Shown here one piece after another: positions 53,544 to 62,604 of a stretch of 64,000 nt of DNA. Within the stretch, counting starts at the first letter, position 1. Every line of letters begins with the position of its first letter. Source of the stretch: Novosphingobium decolorationis (GTDB taxonomy: Bacteria > Pseudomonadota > Alphaproteobacteria > Sphingomonadales > Sphingomonadaceae); NCBI RefSeq assembly GCF_018417475.1, contig NZ_CP054856.1, forward strand, positions 1,279,001 to 1,343,000, given 5' to 3'. The notes under the pieces are model-generated. The model searched no databases. It was given only the letters and a program-made list of their open reading frames with translations, and was not told the DNA's origin. A program made the position numbers and the translations under genes.

Positions 53544-54101
53544 TCAAAACAGTTCGACATCGCCCCGCGGAGCCGGGCGCGCGATGGGTTGGGTACGAAC
53601 TTCCACGGGAGCATCGGAGCTGGAAACCGACCGGCAACGGACCATCCCGGACTGCGGCCGGAAATCCACCCTCCGCGCATTGCTGCCTCCCAGGTCCTCG
53701 CGGACGAGCTCGATGCGCTCGCGCAGCAGGAATCCCCGGGCGAACTCGGCGTTGGCGGTCCCGATCTGCTGCATCCCCGAGCGGATGTTCGCGCCGCCAT
53801 AGAGGTGCGCCCGCAGCCGGTCCTTGCGCGCGCCGTAGTTGAGCATCTCGTTGATGAGCATCTCCATGAGGTAGACCCCGTAGTGGACGTCGACCTGGCC
53901 GCGGTCGTGGCTTGCAGGCGGCTCGGGCAGGAGGAAGTGATTCATGCCGCCAAGCTCCACCGCCGGATCGTAGAGGCACGTCGCGACGCACGAGCCGAGC
54001 ACGGTGCTCAGTTCCACCCGCGCGCCCGAGCTCACCTTGAACTGCCCTTGAAGCACGGTCAGCTTCACATTCCCGTTGTTCATGAAATCAAGACCCGACA
54101 T
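53544..54101 (-). CDS. cheD: Chemoreceptor glutamine deamidase CheD
   Basis: 185 aa. Catalytic Cys in LSTVLGSCVATCLYD and His in GGMNHFLLPEP, with the conserved Thr-containing segment near NIRSGMQQIGTANAEFARGF. CheD deamidates receptor Gln residues and modulates adaptation. The last 35 residues are a Pro/Arg tail beyond the core. Its start codon abuts the cheB stop at 54101-54103 (1-bp overlap), so the two are coupled. Confidence 0.95.
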   Translation of the reverse strand: MSGLDFMNNGNVKLTVLQGQFKVSSGARVELSTVLGSCVATCLYDPAVELGGMNHFLLPEPPASHDRGQVDVHYGVYLMEMLINEMLNYGARKDRLRAHLYGGANIRSGMQQIGTANAEFARGFLLRERIELVREDLGGSNARRVDFRPQSGMVRCRSVSSSDAPVEVRTQPIARPAPRGDVELF

Positions 54102-55122
54102 CAGGCTGCCCTATTCAGCGCATGGCGCGCGATCCGGTTGATAGGGGCGACCACACGCGCGCCCCCGAGGGCGATGGCCGCGCGCGGCATTCCAAAGACC
54201 GTGCAGGTGCTTTCATCCTGTGCGATCGTATGCGCCCCGGTTTCCGCCATCGCCAGGAGGCCCTGCGCGCCGTCCCGCCCCATGCCGGTGAGCAGAATGC
54301 CCACGGCCTCGGCGCCAACGGTCTGCGCGACCGAACCGAACAGCACGTCAACGCTGGGGCAATGGCCGGAGACAGGCTCCCCCCGGCGCAGCTTGGCATG
54401 AAAGGTGCCGCTCCCCCGCACCAGCAGGTGATGATCCGGCTCGGCCGCAAGATAGACGTTACCCGCGACCAGCGGCATGTCGTTGACCGCCACCTGCACC
54501 GGCGCCGGGCAGATCTTGTCCAGTGTGCGCGCGATCGCAGGTGCAAAGCGCGGGTTGACGTGCTGGACGATCACCGTGGGCGGACAGTCGACCGGAAACT
54601 CGCGAAGGAGGACCTGCAAGGCCTCGACGCCGCCGGTCGAGGAGCCGATGGCGATCAGCTTCGCATCGCGCCGGATCACGCGGCGGCTTTCTTCGGCAAC
54701 CACGGGCGAGACCCGGGCGGGCTTGGGGAAGCGCACCTGAGCCGCGTCGTGAATGAGCCGCCCCAGTTCTCCGCTGTCGTTGAGCGCGAGCTTTCCCGAG
54801 GGATCGTACTTCGAATAGCAATTGACCGCCCCCAGCGCGAGCGCACGCGCGGTTACGTCATTGCCTTCCTGCGTCGCCCCGGACACGATGATGACCGGCG
54901 TCGGGCGCAGCGTCATGATCTTCTCGAGGAAGGCAAGGCCGTTCATACCCGGCATCTCGATAGCGTCACGACGTCGGGATCGTGTTTCTTGATCAGTTCA
55001 CGCGCTTCGGCCGCGTTGGACGCGGTGTCGACCACGGTAATGTCGGGCTGCTCGCTGAGGCGCGACAGGAGGATCGCGCGCATGGTGGCCGAATCGTCGA
55101 CAATGAGCACACGCACCGTCAT
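54101..55122 (-). pseudogene. cheB: CheB methylesterase/deamidase gene with a frameshift in the receiver domain
   Basis: The receiver starts at 55122 ([20 protein letters not shown]) with the ATGA overlap of cheR. Near 54961/54962 the frame breaks, and the upstream frame stops at 54943. Aligned with the paralogue, GTGACGCT is followed by TGAT there and by nothing here, so 4 nt are missing. These 4 nt include the Asp codon that is normally phosphorylated. The other frame continues from [14 protein letters not shown] through the catalytic domain, with intact IGSSTGGVEAL (Ser), VQHVNPRFAP (His) and LLTGMGRDGAQGL (Asp). Real mutation and sequencing error cannot be told apart from one read. Re-initiation at the ATG at 54955 could give a 284-aa protein. 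Confidence 0.8.
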
Positions 55123-55988
55123 GCGACGCTCCTCTGGTAGATCGTGGGACCGACAAGGTTCAGCATGTTCATGGCAGGGCCGGTGACTCGCTCGGAATGT
55201 CCGATGTAGAGGTAGCCTCCCGGGTGCAGCGCTTCACAGAACCGCTGGACCAGTCGTTCCTTGGTCGGGTTGTCGAAATAGATCATGACATTGCGACAGA
55301 AGATGCAATCGAACCGCCCTCGGATCGGCCAGTCCCCCAGGAGATTGAGCAACCGGAAGCGCACGATGGATCGCGCGGTATCGTGAATGACCGCCTCGTC
55401 TCCGCGTTCCACCACCCAGGCACTGCGCAGCGCCTCGGGCACGGGCTTCAGGTCCTTGGCCGCATACGTCGCGGCCTTGCCGGCTTCCACCGCATGGGGG
55501 GCCAGATCGGTGGCCAGAACGCGCAGATCGGCCCGCGCCAATTGCTGGCCTTCGTGGCGGTCGCGCCCCAGGAGCGACATGGTGATCGACCAGGTTTCCT
55601 CGCCGCTCGAACAGCCAGCAGACCAGACCCGAACCTTTCCCCCGTCCTTCAGCGTGCGCACGAGGTGTGGGCGCAGTTGGGCTTGCAGGTGCTCGAAATG
55701 GTGCGCCTCGCGGTAGAAGAAGGTGTGGTTGGTGGTCAGAGCGGCCACGGCCCGGTTCAGTTCGCTCCGGTCCGAGCGCAGGCGCTGAATATATTTCCCG
55801 AACGTGACGAGACCGCTTGCCCGGACCAGTGGTGCCAGCCGCGAATAGACCAGCATCGACTTGCCCGAGGGCAGGACGATACCCGCCGCCTCGTGCACGA
55901 TCTTCGCGACTTCCGCGAAGTCGGCCGGACCATAGATATCAGGGCTGATCCCCGGTATCGCATCGGACATTTCCAGCGTCGCGTTCAC
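55119..55988 (-). CDS. cheR: Chemoreceptor methyltransferase CheR
   Basis: 289 aa. The N-terminal helical domain (about residues 20-90) is followed by the SAM-binding domain with [38 protein letters not shown] and [20 protein letters not shown]. All CheR signature residues appear. It methylates receptor Glu residues and, with CheB and CheD, sets adaptation. Coupled with cheA by a 4-bp overlap (its ATG overlaps the cheA stop region at 55985-55988) and with cheB by ATGA. Confidence 0.96.
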   Translation of the reverse strand: MNATLEMSDAIPGISPDIYGPADFAEVAKIVHEAAGIVLPSGKSMLVYSRLAPLVRASGLVTFGKYIQRLRSDRSELNRAVAALTTNHTFFYREAHHFEHLQAQLRPHLVRTLKDGGKVRVWSAGCSSGEETWSITMSLLGRDRHEGQQLARADLRVLATDLAPHAVEAGKAATYAAKDLKPVPEALRSAWVVERGDEAVIHDTARSIVRFRLLNLLGDWPIRGRFDCIFCRNVMIYFDNPTKERLVQRFCEALHPGGYLYIGHSERVTGPAMNMLNLVGPTIYQRSVA

Positions 55989-58228
55989 GCGGCCTGCCTC
56001 TCGTGTGAGGGCAGCGCGCAGGCTACCAGTCCATCGACATCGACGATGAGAGCGACCCGGCCGTCCCCCAGAATCGTGGCCCCGGCAACGCCTTCGACCG
56101 GACGGAAGTTGGTTGCCAGACTCTTGATGACGAATTGCCTCTGGTCCTGAATATCATCGACCAGCAAGGCCGCCTGGCCCGCACTCTCGGTATCGACGAC
56201 GATGAGCACACCTTCCTCGGGGGTCGTCGCGTTGCAGGCCGCGCCCAGTTCGCTGCCCAGCGTGATGACCGGGATGAACTGGCCGCGCACGTTGAGCATC
56301 TGCCGTTGCGAGCCCAGCCCCTTCACATCACCCTCGCCGGGACGCAGGCTTTCCACAACGTGCGCCAGCGGTACGACCATCGTCTGGTCTCCGACATTGA
56401 CGATCATGCCGTCCGAAATCGCCAGCGTGAGCGGCATGGTCAGGATGAAGGCCGTACCCTTGCCGGGCGTGCTCTCGATGGTGATGCGGCCGCCCAGATC
56501 CTTCACGTTCTGGCGCACGACATCCATGCCGACCCCTCGCCCGGAAATGTTCGAGATCTGCGCCGCCGTCGAAAAGCCCGGGGCGAAGATCAGGTTGTCG
56601 ATCTCTTCAGCGGAAAGCTGCGCATCGGGTCCGACGATGCCCTTCTCGATCGCCTTGGCCAGAACGACCTTGCGATTGATACCCGCGCCATCATCGGCAA
56701 TCGAGATGACAATCCGGCCCGACCGATGCTCCGCCGAAAGGGTCAGCGTACCTTCGGGGGACTTGCCTGCGGCGATGCGATCTTCCGCCTTCTCGATGCC
56801 GTGGTCGACCGCGTTGCGGATCAGGTGGGTAAGAGGCTCGCCGAGACGCTCGATGACCGTCTTGTCGAGTTCCGTCGTTTCGCCATGAACCTCGAGGCGG
56901 ACATGCTTGCCGGTAGATGTGGCAAGATCGCGCAGGATGCGCGGCACGCGGCTGAAGACCGAAGCAATGGGCTGAGCACGGATCGACATCGCCGATTCCT
57001 GAATATCGCGCGTCAGGCTCTCGAGCAGCGAGAGTTCTTCGCCGGCATTGACATGAACGCCGTCCAGACGTTGCACGAGCATGGCCTGGGCAATGACCAG
57101 TTCTCCCACCAGATCAATCAAGCGGTCGAGCTTGTACAAATCGATGCGGATGGATTGCCCGGCCCCCTGAGACGCCGGCTGTGCGCCAGCAGCGGCCGCG
57201 GGCTTGCCCCCGGCTGGCGGCGTATTCGCGTCCGCAGCGGCCGGTGCGGCAGCCTCGACACTCTGGAGAGGCCGCGCCTCCTCTAGTGCCGGTGTCCCTA
57301 AATCCTGCGGCTGAGCCGGGCCATTCGGGGCTGCCACGGCCGGGGAAGGTGCCGCTGTAGACGTGGCGGCTTCGTCCAGTTCGACATCGGGGATACGCTC
57401 GTCCGCGCCGACCGCGATCGCGCAGTCGTCACCGATGAAATCGAAGATGTCGCGGACCCGGTCCTCGCTGACGGTATCGGGAATGGCGAAGGTCCAGCCC
57501 AGATAGCCCTGCGCGACGTCGAAGCTGTCCAGCTGCGGAACCTGACCGACATCACAGTGGAGGCACGTTCCGCCAAGCTCAGCAACGTCGCGCAGCATCA
57601 GGAGCGGCTCGTTGCCGTTGCGCATGGCCCCCGCCCGGGGCCGCAAGTGCAGTTGCCAGGATGCGCCTTGCTGTGTCTCTGCGACGGAGCCGGGCGCATC
57701 AAAATCCGCAGTCAGATCATCAAGGAGAGCATCGAGGTCAATTTCCAGATCTTCCTCGTCGTCGCTTTCCCCCGTCGTTTGCGCGTCGACCTGCACCGGT
57801 TCCTCAACCGGCGAAGGTGCCGGAGCCACGCTCTGTGGCGCGCCCCCTGCATTGGCGGCCATGGCGCCTTCCATCTCCACGATCAGTCCGGCGTCATCGG
57901 GCGCATCCCCGCCCTCGCGCGCAGACTCGACATGATCCGCAAGCGTGTCGAGCGCGCGCAGCAGAAGGTCGATCAGCGGCGGGGCGATCTCCACCAGGCC
58001 CTCGCGCACATCCGAAAGCAACGTCTCGAACGTGTGCGTATAGGCCTGGAGTGCGCCATACCCGAACGCGCCTGCGCCCCCCTTGATGGAATGCACCGCG
58101 CGGAACACGCCGTTGACAGTATCGCCATCCTGCGTACCTGCACGGCATGCGGCTAGGCCTGCTTCGGCCGCGGCCAGGGATTCCTCGCACTCGACGAAGA
58201 AGATCTGCTGGATTTCTTCCGGACTCAT
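55985..58228 (-). CDS. cheA: Chemotaxis histidine kinase CheA
   Basis: 747 aa. P1 HPt domain at the N-terminus, with the phospho-accepting His46 in FRAVHSIKGGAGAFG. A long acidic/Ala/Pro linker contains an immunoglobulin-like P2-type segment (about residues 170-280). The P3 dimerisation domain begins IDLYKLDRLIDLVGELVIAQ, and the P4 ATPase has the N box LIRNAVDHGIE, G1 DDGAGIN and G2 GRGVGMDVV. P5 is a CheW-like regulatory domain (about residues 610-745). All functional parts are present. It is translationally coupled to the STAS gene upstream (ATGA). Confidence 0.96.
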   Translation of the reverse strand: MSPEEIQQIFFVECEESLAAAEAGLAACRAGTQDGDTVNGVFRAVHSIKGGAGAFGYGALQAYTHTFETLLSDVREGLVEIAPPLIDLLLRALDTLADHVESAREGGDAPDDAGLIVEMEGAMAANAGGAPQSVAPAPSPVEEPVQVDAQTTGESDDEEDLEIDLDALLDDLTADFDAPGSVAETQQGASWQLHLRPRAGAMRNGNEPLLMLRDVAELGGTCLHCDVGQVPQLDSFDVAQGYLGWTFAIPDTVSEDRVRDIFDFIGDDCAIAVGADERIPDVELDEAATSTAAPSPAVAAPNGPAQPQDLGTPALEEARPLQSVEAAAPAAADANTPPAGGKPAAAAGAQPASQGAGQSIRIDLYKLDRLIDLVGELVIAQAMLVQRLDGVHVNAGEELSLLESLTRDIQESAMSIRAQPIASVFSRVPRILRDLATSTGKHVRLEVHGETTELDKTVIERLGEPLTHLIRNAVDHGIEKAEDRIAAGKSPEGTLTLSAEHRSGRIVISIADDGAGINRKVVLAKAIEKGIVGPDAQLSAEEIDNLIFAPGFSTAAQISNISGRGVGMDVVRQNVKDLGGRITIESTPGKGTAFILTMPLTLAISDGMIVNVGDQTMVVPLAHVVESLRPGEGDVKGLGSQRQMLNVRGQFIPVITLGSELGAACNATTPEEGVLIVVDTESAGQAALLVDDIQDQRQFVIKSLATNFRPVEGVAGATILGDGRVALIVDVDGLVACALPSHERQAA

Positions 58229-58488
58229 GCGTCCCCCTCTTCGAAGAGTTCCGATTGAAGGCCGGTCAGTGCGGCCGCCTGGAGCAGGGCTGGCGAGGCT
58301 TCGATACGCGCCCCACCTCCACTGCGGCGGGCCGACACCAGAAGCTGGAGAACCGCCTGTCCGACATGCTCGACGCTGCTGCCATCGATCTCGATGGGCG
58401 CATTGCCGACTGCGCCGACAAGTTCGGGCCAGAGGGCTTCGGCGGCGGCGCGGTCACACCGCACCGGCAGAGAGATGGTCCCCATCAA
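58225..58488 (-). CDS. STAS-domain protein, first gene of the chemosensory operon
   Basis: 87 aa single STAS domain: ISLPVRCDRAAAEALWPELV, then APIEIDGSSVEHVGQAVLQL, the usual beta-alpha pattern with the ID-x-S-x-V segment where anti-sigma antagonists carry their phosphorylatable Ser. A candidate Ser is in DGSSVEHV. Such a domain could act as a phospho-switch or as an adaptor to CheA. The ATGA overlap with cheA shows co-translation. STAS proteins occur in some chemosensory clusters; its partner here is unknown. Confidence 0.85.
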   Translation of the reverse strand: MMGTISLPVRCDRAAAEALWPELVGAVGNAPIEIDGSSVEHVGQAVLQLLVSARRSGGGARIEASPALLQAAALTGLQSELFEEGDA

Positions 58489-58779
58489 AACGTCCCCCTC
58501 ACGCCCCGCAGCGCAGACTGGAGTGGTTCAGGCAGGTCCCGTGGCGGAATGGCATACGGTTCGAAAGCTGCGACATAAAACCCTCGCGGATGCGATCGCC
58601 GAACTGTCAGGGCCGAGGTGGCCGGGGCGTCGAACGGGGAGTTAGCCGGGCGGCTGCCAACAGCGGGTTTGCCTCAATCCCCGGCATTTTGCGTAAGGCG
58701 CTTAAGGGAAATCGTCGCAGCCATTGACTTACCTCCGTGCCGATCCGGCAGTCCGGAAGCACAAGAGAGGTTTCACTCC
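58489..58779. other. Divergent region STAS-cheA operon / cheB paralogue
   Basis: 291 bp between two divergent starts, so it should hold both promoters. I see no clear consensus sites and no supported gene; the weak open frame through it is a shadow. Confidence 0.5.
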
Positions 58780-59829
58780 ATGCATGACGCCCGCGTCCTG
58801 GTAGTCGACGATTCCGCGGCGATGCGCGCCCTGTTCTGCGATGTCCTGGAGCAATCCAAGAACATCCGCGTCATCGGCACCGCCGCCAATGCAGCCGAAG
58901 CGCGCGAACAGATCGCCGAGCTCCAGCCGAACGTCGTGACGCTTGATGTCGAAATGCCCGGCATGAGCGGTATCGAATTCCTCGAGGAGATCATGAACGG
59001 GGGCAACCCCTTGCCCGTGGTCATGCTCTCCAGCCTGACCCAGAGCGGGACCGAGACCTCGCTCAAGGCCTTTGAACTCGGCGCGGTGGAATGCTTTCCC
59101 AAGCCCCTCAAGGCCACCCCGGAACAGTTCGCCAAGACGGTCGGCAAACTGGGCAAGATCGTCCTCGCCGCGGCCAATTCCAACGTACGCGACAAGCCCC
59201 GCCCCAAGGCCGCGCGCGGCGAGGGCGAGGCGGGCGACGACGGCGGCTACCAGTCCAACGGCATGATCGCGGCCTTCAGCACCTCCATGGGCGGCGTCGA
59301 TGCCCTCACCGAAGTGCTCGGGCAGTATCCCAAGGCCTGCCCGCCCACCGTCATCATTCTGCAGACCGAACCGATGTTGGCCGAAATGTTCATCGCCAAG
59401 GCCGACAAGGACTGCCGGTGCACCGTCGTGGCCGCCACGGATGGTGCCGAACTCAAGCCCGGCACGGTGCACATCGCCTACGACCCCGCCCGGCACGTGA
59501 TCGTCGAACCGGGCACGCCAGCGAAGGTACGCATGGTGGAGCGCGATCCGGTAGGCGGCTTCCGGCCCTCCGCGACGCTACTTTTCGGCTCGCTGTCGCG
59601 CGGCAACATGCCCGCGATCGGCGCCGTACTCACCGGCATGGGCGAGGACGGCGCCAAGGGGCTCAAACTGCTCCAGGCGGCGGGCTGCCGCACTCTGGCA
59701 CAGGACCGCAACACAGCCACCGTCCCGCAGGCTCCCGCCGCCGCCGTCGAGGCCGGGGCGGCAAGCGCGGAACTGGGCCTTGCCGAACTGGCCGCCGACA
59801 TCCTCACGAACTGCGCAGCCGCGACCTAA
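58780..59829 (+). CDS. CheB paralogue with intact receiver but atypical catalytic domain
   Basis: 349 aa. Complete receiver: LVVDDSAAMRALF, phospho-acceptor Asp in VVTLDVEMPGMSG, Ser/Thr in MLSSLTQSG and Lys in CFPKPLK. The C-terminal methylesterase-like domain keeps the Ser region AFSTSMGGVDAL and the Asp region LTGMGEDGAKGL. The His region reads VIILQTEPMLAEM where CheB has Q-H-x-P, so the catalytic His is replaced by Thr. The R-P-S-V-D segment is changed to RPSATL. It is thus unlikely to be a methylesterase and may act as a phospho-controlled binding protein. ATG at 58780, 9 bp after AGAGAGG. Confidence 0.85.
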   Translation: MHDARVLVVDDSAAMRALFCDVLEQSKNIRVIGTAANAAEAREQIAELQPNVVTLDVEMPGMSGIEFLEEIMNGGNPLPVVMLSSLTQSGTETSLKAFELGAVECFPKPLKATPEQFAKTVGKLGKIVLAAANSNVRDKPRPKAARGEGEAGDDGGYQSNGMIAAFSTSMGGVDALTEVLGQYPKACPPTVIILQTEPMLAEMFIAKADKDCRCTVVAATDGAELKPGTVHIAYDPARHVIVEPGTPAKVRMVERDPVGGFRPSATLLFGSLSRGNMPAIGAVLTGMGEDGAKGLKLLQAAGCRTLAQDRNTATVPQAPAAAVEAGAASAELGLAELAADILTNCAAAT

Positions 59830-59875
59830 AGCGCGCCATGCTGCGAGAATCTGAAGACAGCCCGCTACCTTGCGC

Positions 59876-61432
59876 CTAGTGCCCCGACGCTGGCTTCATG
59901 CCGCGTTTGGGCCTGGGAGCGAACCAGATCGCAAAGGCGGCGATCAGAAGCGCGATGGCCGAATACATGGCCACGTGCACCGTTGCCTGCGCCTGGGCTT
60001 GCAGGGCCACGACCCGCTCGATTGCAGAACGCGCCATTTCAAGCGGCATGCCCTGCGCCTGCAGCGCCGACATCGTACGGTCCGTGTGGTTCATGCTGGC
60101 CACCAGATCTGCGCCATCGCTGCGCTCCAGATTTGCCCATAGGGTCGTCACGACGGAGGTCCCGATGGCCCCTGCCAAGGTACGCCCGAAGTTGGAGATA
60201 CCCGCAGCCGAAGCGGTCTCGTCCGGATCCACGGAGGCCAGGCCAATGGTCGTCAGCGGCACGATCATGAAGGCGACGCCTACGCCCTGGATCAACTGCG
60301 GGAAAGCCACCTGCCAGAGCGTGGAATCGGTTGACCAGTACGTGCGCAGATACGCACAGAACGCCAGCCATGACACACCCAGAAACACCAGAAGGCGGGG
60401 ATCCGCGCGCTGCATGAGCTTGGGCACGATAGGCGAAGCGAAGACCGCCAGAACGCCCGCGGGCGCCATCGCGATACCCGCCCAGGTCGCGGTGTATCCC
60501 ATCCCACCCTGCAGCCACTGCGGCACGATCACCACGGCCGAGAAGTAGGTGGCGAAAGCCAGCGCCAGGGCAAACGTCGAAGCGCTGAACCCGCGGTGCC
60601 GGAACACCGCAAGATCGACGATGGGATGCTCTTCGGTCAGTTCCCAGATCACGAAGATCGCGAAGAAGATGACTGCAACGACTGCGAGGATGCAGATCGT
60701 GGTGTTGTGGAACCAGTCCCGATCATGCCCGAGATCGAGCATCATCTGGAATGCCCCGACCCAGATCACGAGAAGGGCAAGCCCGACCTTGTCGATCGGC
60801 AGGTAGCGCTTGGGCGAAGCTACATCGCGCAGCAGATAGGCAAGCGAGAGGAAGACCGCGACCACAATCGGCACGTTGATCAGGAAGATCCAGCGCCAGT
60901 CCCAGTTGTCCGAGATATAGCCGCCCAGGATAGGCCCCGCGATCGGTGCGACAACGACGGTCATCGCCCACATGGCCATTGCCTTGGGGTGCGATTCGCG
61001 CGGGAAGATCTTGAGCAGCAGCGTCTGCGAGAGCGGCATCAACGGTCCGCCGCACAGCCCCTGCCCCAAGCGGAAGATCAGGAGAACCGTCAGGTTGCCC
61101 GAGACACCACAAAGCGCCGAGAACAGGCCAAAGCCAAGGATCGACATCAGGAACATCCGGACCACGCCGAAGCGCCCGGCCAGCCAGCCCGTCAAGGGGA
61201 CACAGATCGCCTCGGCGACCGCGTAGGTGGTGATCACCCAGGTCCCGCTTTCGGTAGAGACCGCAAGCCCGCCTGCGATATGCGGAACCGAGACATTCGC
61301 GATCGTCATGTCCAGCACGACCACGAAGTTCGCCATCGCCAGAACGAAGGCGGTGATCGCCAGCTTGGCGCCGGAGAAGGTCCCGTCCTGCCCGGGCGGT
61401 AAAGCCGGCGCGGCGGCAGCGTCCTGTGCCAT
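59876..61432 (-). CDS. DHA2-type MFS drug efflux transporter (EmrB/QacA family)
   Basis: 518 aa, fourteen predicted transmembrane helices, the DHA2 pattern. Motifs seen are LDMTIANVSVPHIAGGL in helix 1 (D-x-T-I-x-N-V-A-like), the GWLAGRFGVVRMF loop 2-3 motif, and PIAGPILGGYISDNWDWRWI in the helix 5 region (motif C). Together with the HlyD-type gene 5' of it (1-bp TAATG overlap) and the outer-membrane factor before that, it makes a tripartite EmrAB-TolC-like pump for hydrophobic toxins. The regulator, if any, is outside the window. Confidence 0.94.
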   Translation of the reverse strand: MAQDAAAAPALPPGQDGTFSGAKLAITAFVLAMANFVVVLDMTIANVSVPHIAGGLAVSTESGTWVITTYAVAEAICVPLTGWLAGRFGVVRMFLMSILGFGLFSALCGVSGNLTVLLIFRLGQGLCGGPLMPLSQTLLLKIFPRESHPKAMAMWAMTVVVAPIAGPILGGYISDNWDWRWIFLINVPIVVAVFLSLAYLLRDVASPKRYLPIDKVGLALLVIWVGAFQMMLDLGHDRDWFHNTTICILAVVAVIFFAIFVIWELTEEHPIVDLAVFRHRGFSASTFALALAFATYFSAVVIVPQWLQGGMGYTATWAGIAMAPAGVLAVFASPIVPKLMQRADPRLLVFLGVSWLAFCAYLRTYWSTDSTLWQVAFPQLIQGVGVAFMIVPLTTIGLASVDPDETASAAGISNFGRTLAGAIGTSVVTTLWANLERSDGADLVASMNHTDRTMSALQAQGMPLEMARSAIERVVALQAQAQATVHVAMYSAIALLIAAFAIWFAPRPKRGMKPASGH

Positions 61433-62604
61433 TACCGCTCGCTCGTCAGGTCGATCTCGGCTTCCATCGAAAGTCCCACGCGCAAGGGGTGGGCCTTCAA
61501 TTCGTCCTGGTCGAGCTCGATGCGCACAGGAAGACGCTGCACGACCTTGATCCAGTTGCCGGTCGCGTTCTGGGCCGGGATCAACGAGAAGGCCGCGCCC
61601 GTCCCACCCGAGAAACCGACGACCTTGCCGTGATACTCGACATCGCCGCCATAGAAGTCGGAGGTCAGCGTCGCACTCTGGCCAGCCCGCACCTGCCCCA
61701 GCTTGTCTTCCTTGAAGTTGGCATCGACATAGAGCTTGTCGACCGGGACGATGACCATCGCGGGCGATCCGTTCTGGATCTTCTGGCCGACCTGGATCGA
61801 ACGCTGGGCCACGACGCCCGCAATCGGCGCGCGCACGACGGTGCGTTCAAGGTCCAGCTTGGCCGCGTCATAGCGGGCCTGGGCCAGCTTGATCTCGGGC
61901 GCAGTCTCCACGTCGGTTCCCTTTGTCAGGGCAACCGCAGCCTGCTCCTGCTGGCGCGCGCTGACAGCGCTGGCCTGGGCCTGTTTCAGGGCCGCCCGCG
62001 CCTGCTCGAAGGCCGCCTGCGCCGAATCCAGCGCCTGCTTCGCCGAGGTCAGCTCCTCGGTCGACACAGCCCCCGAGCCCGCCAGGGCATTGCGCCGGGT
62101 AAAGTCCGAAGTGGCCTTGGTCAGATCGGCGCGTGCCGCCTGGAGATTGGCCCGCGCCGTATCAATCTGCGCCTGGTTGGCATCTGCCGCCGCGGCCAGC
62201 GCTTCGTTGTTGGCAAGAGATTGCCCGTACATGCGCTTGGCGCGTTCCAGGTTCGCTTCCGCCTCGGCAAGCGCGATCTTCTGGTCCTTGTCCTCGATGC
62301 GGAACAGGAGCTGCCCCTTGCGGACAGGCTGCGTATCCGTAACCAGGACCTCGGTCACGCGGCCCGACGTCAGCGGCGTGACATCGGCGTTTTCGCCAGC
62401 CACATAGGCGTTGTCGGTGGAGACCGAGCGGCTGCCGATAAAGAATTCATAGCCGCCCCACAGCACCGCCGCGACGGCCACGACCCCGCCCAGCCCCATG
62501 AGAAGCGTCTTGCGCTTGCTCTTGTGGATGACGCTGCCCTTTTCCGGTGCGCCCTCGGCTCCGGCCCCGCTCCCGGCCCCGCCGCCCGTATTCGTGTCAG
62601 TCAT
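61432..62604 (-). CDS. HlyD/EmrA-type membrane fusion protein of the efflux pump
   Basis: 390 aa. A cytoplasmic N-terminus rich in Gly/Ser/Lys is followed by one transmembrane helix (about residues 30-52). The EmrA signature DNAYVAGENADVTPLTSGRV, a long coiled-coil hairpin (about residues 100-215), the second lipoyl part VRAPIAGVVAQRSIQVGQKI and the beta-barrel domain follow. The ATG at 62604 overlaps the stop of the outer-membrane factor gene by 8 bp, so I prefer it to longer in-frame starts. It connects the DHA2 transporter with the outer-membrane factor. Confidence 0.92.
   Translation of the reverse strand: MTDTNTGGGAGSGAGAEGAPEKGSVIHKSKRKTLLMGLGGVVAVAAVLWGGYEFFIGSRSVSTDNAYVAGENADVTPLTSGRVTEVLVTDTQPVRKGQLLFRIEDKDQKIALAEAEANLERAKRMYGQSLANNEALAAAADANQAQIDTARANLQAARADLTKATSDFTRRNALAGSGAVSTEELTSAKQALDSAQAAFEQARAALKQAQASAVSARQQEQAAVALTKGTDVETAPEIKLAQARYDAAKLDLERTVVRAPIAGVVAQRSIQVGQKIQNGSPAMVIVPVDKLYVDANFKEDKLGQVRAGQSATLTSDFYGGDVEYHGKVVGFSGGTGAAFSLIPAQNATGNWIKVVQRLPVRIELDQDELKAHPLRVGLSMEAEIDLTSER

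Noticed and set aside
58545..58565. Sigma-54-like TGGCAT ... TTCG sequence before the cheB paralogue
   Set aside because: Deviates at the critical GC-pair and spacing, and lies over 200 bp from the start codon.
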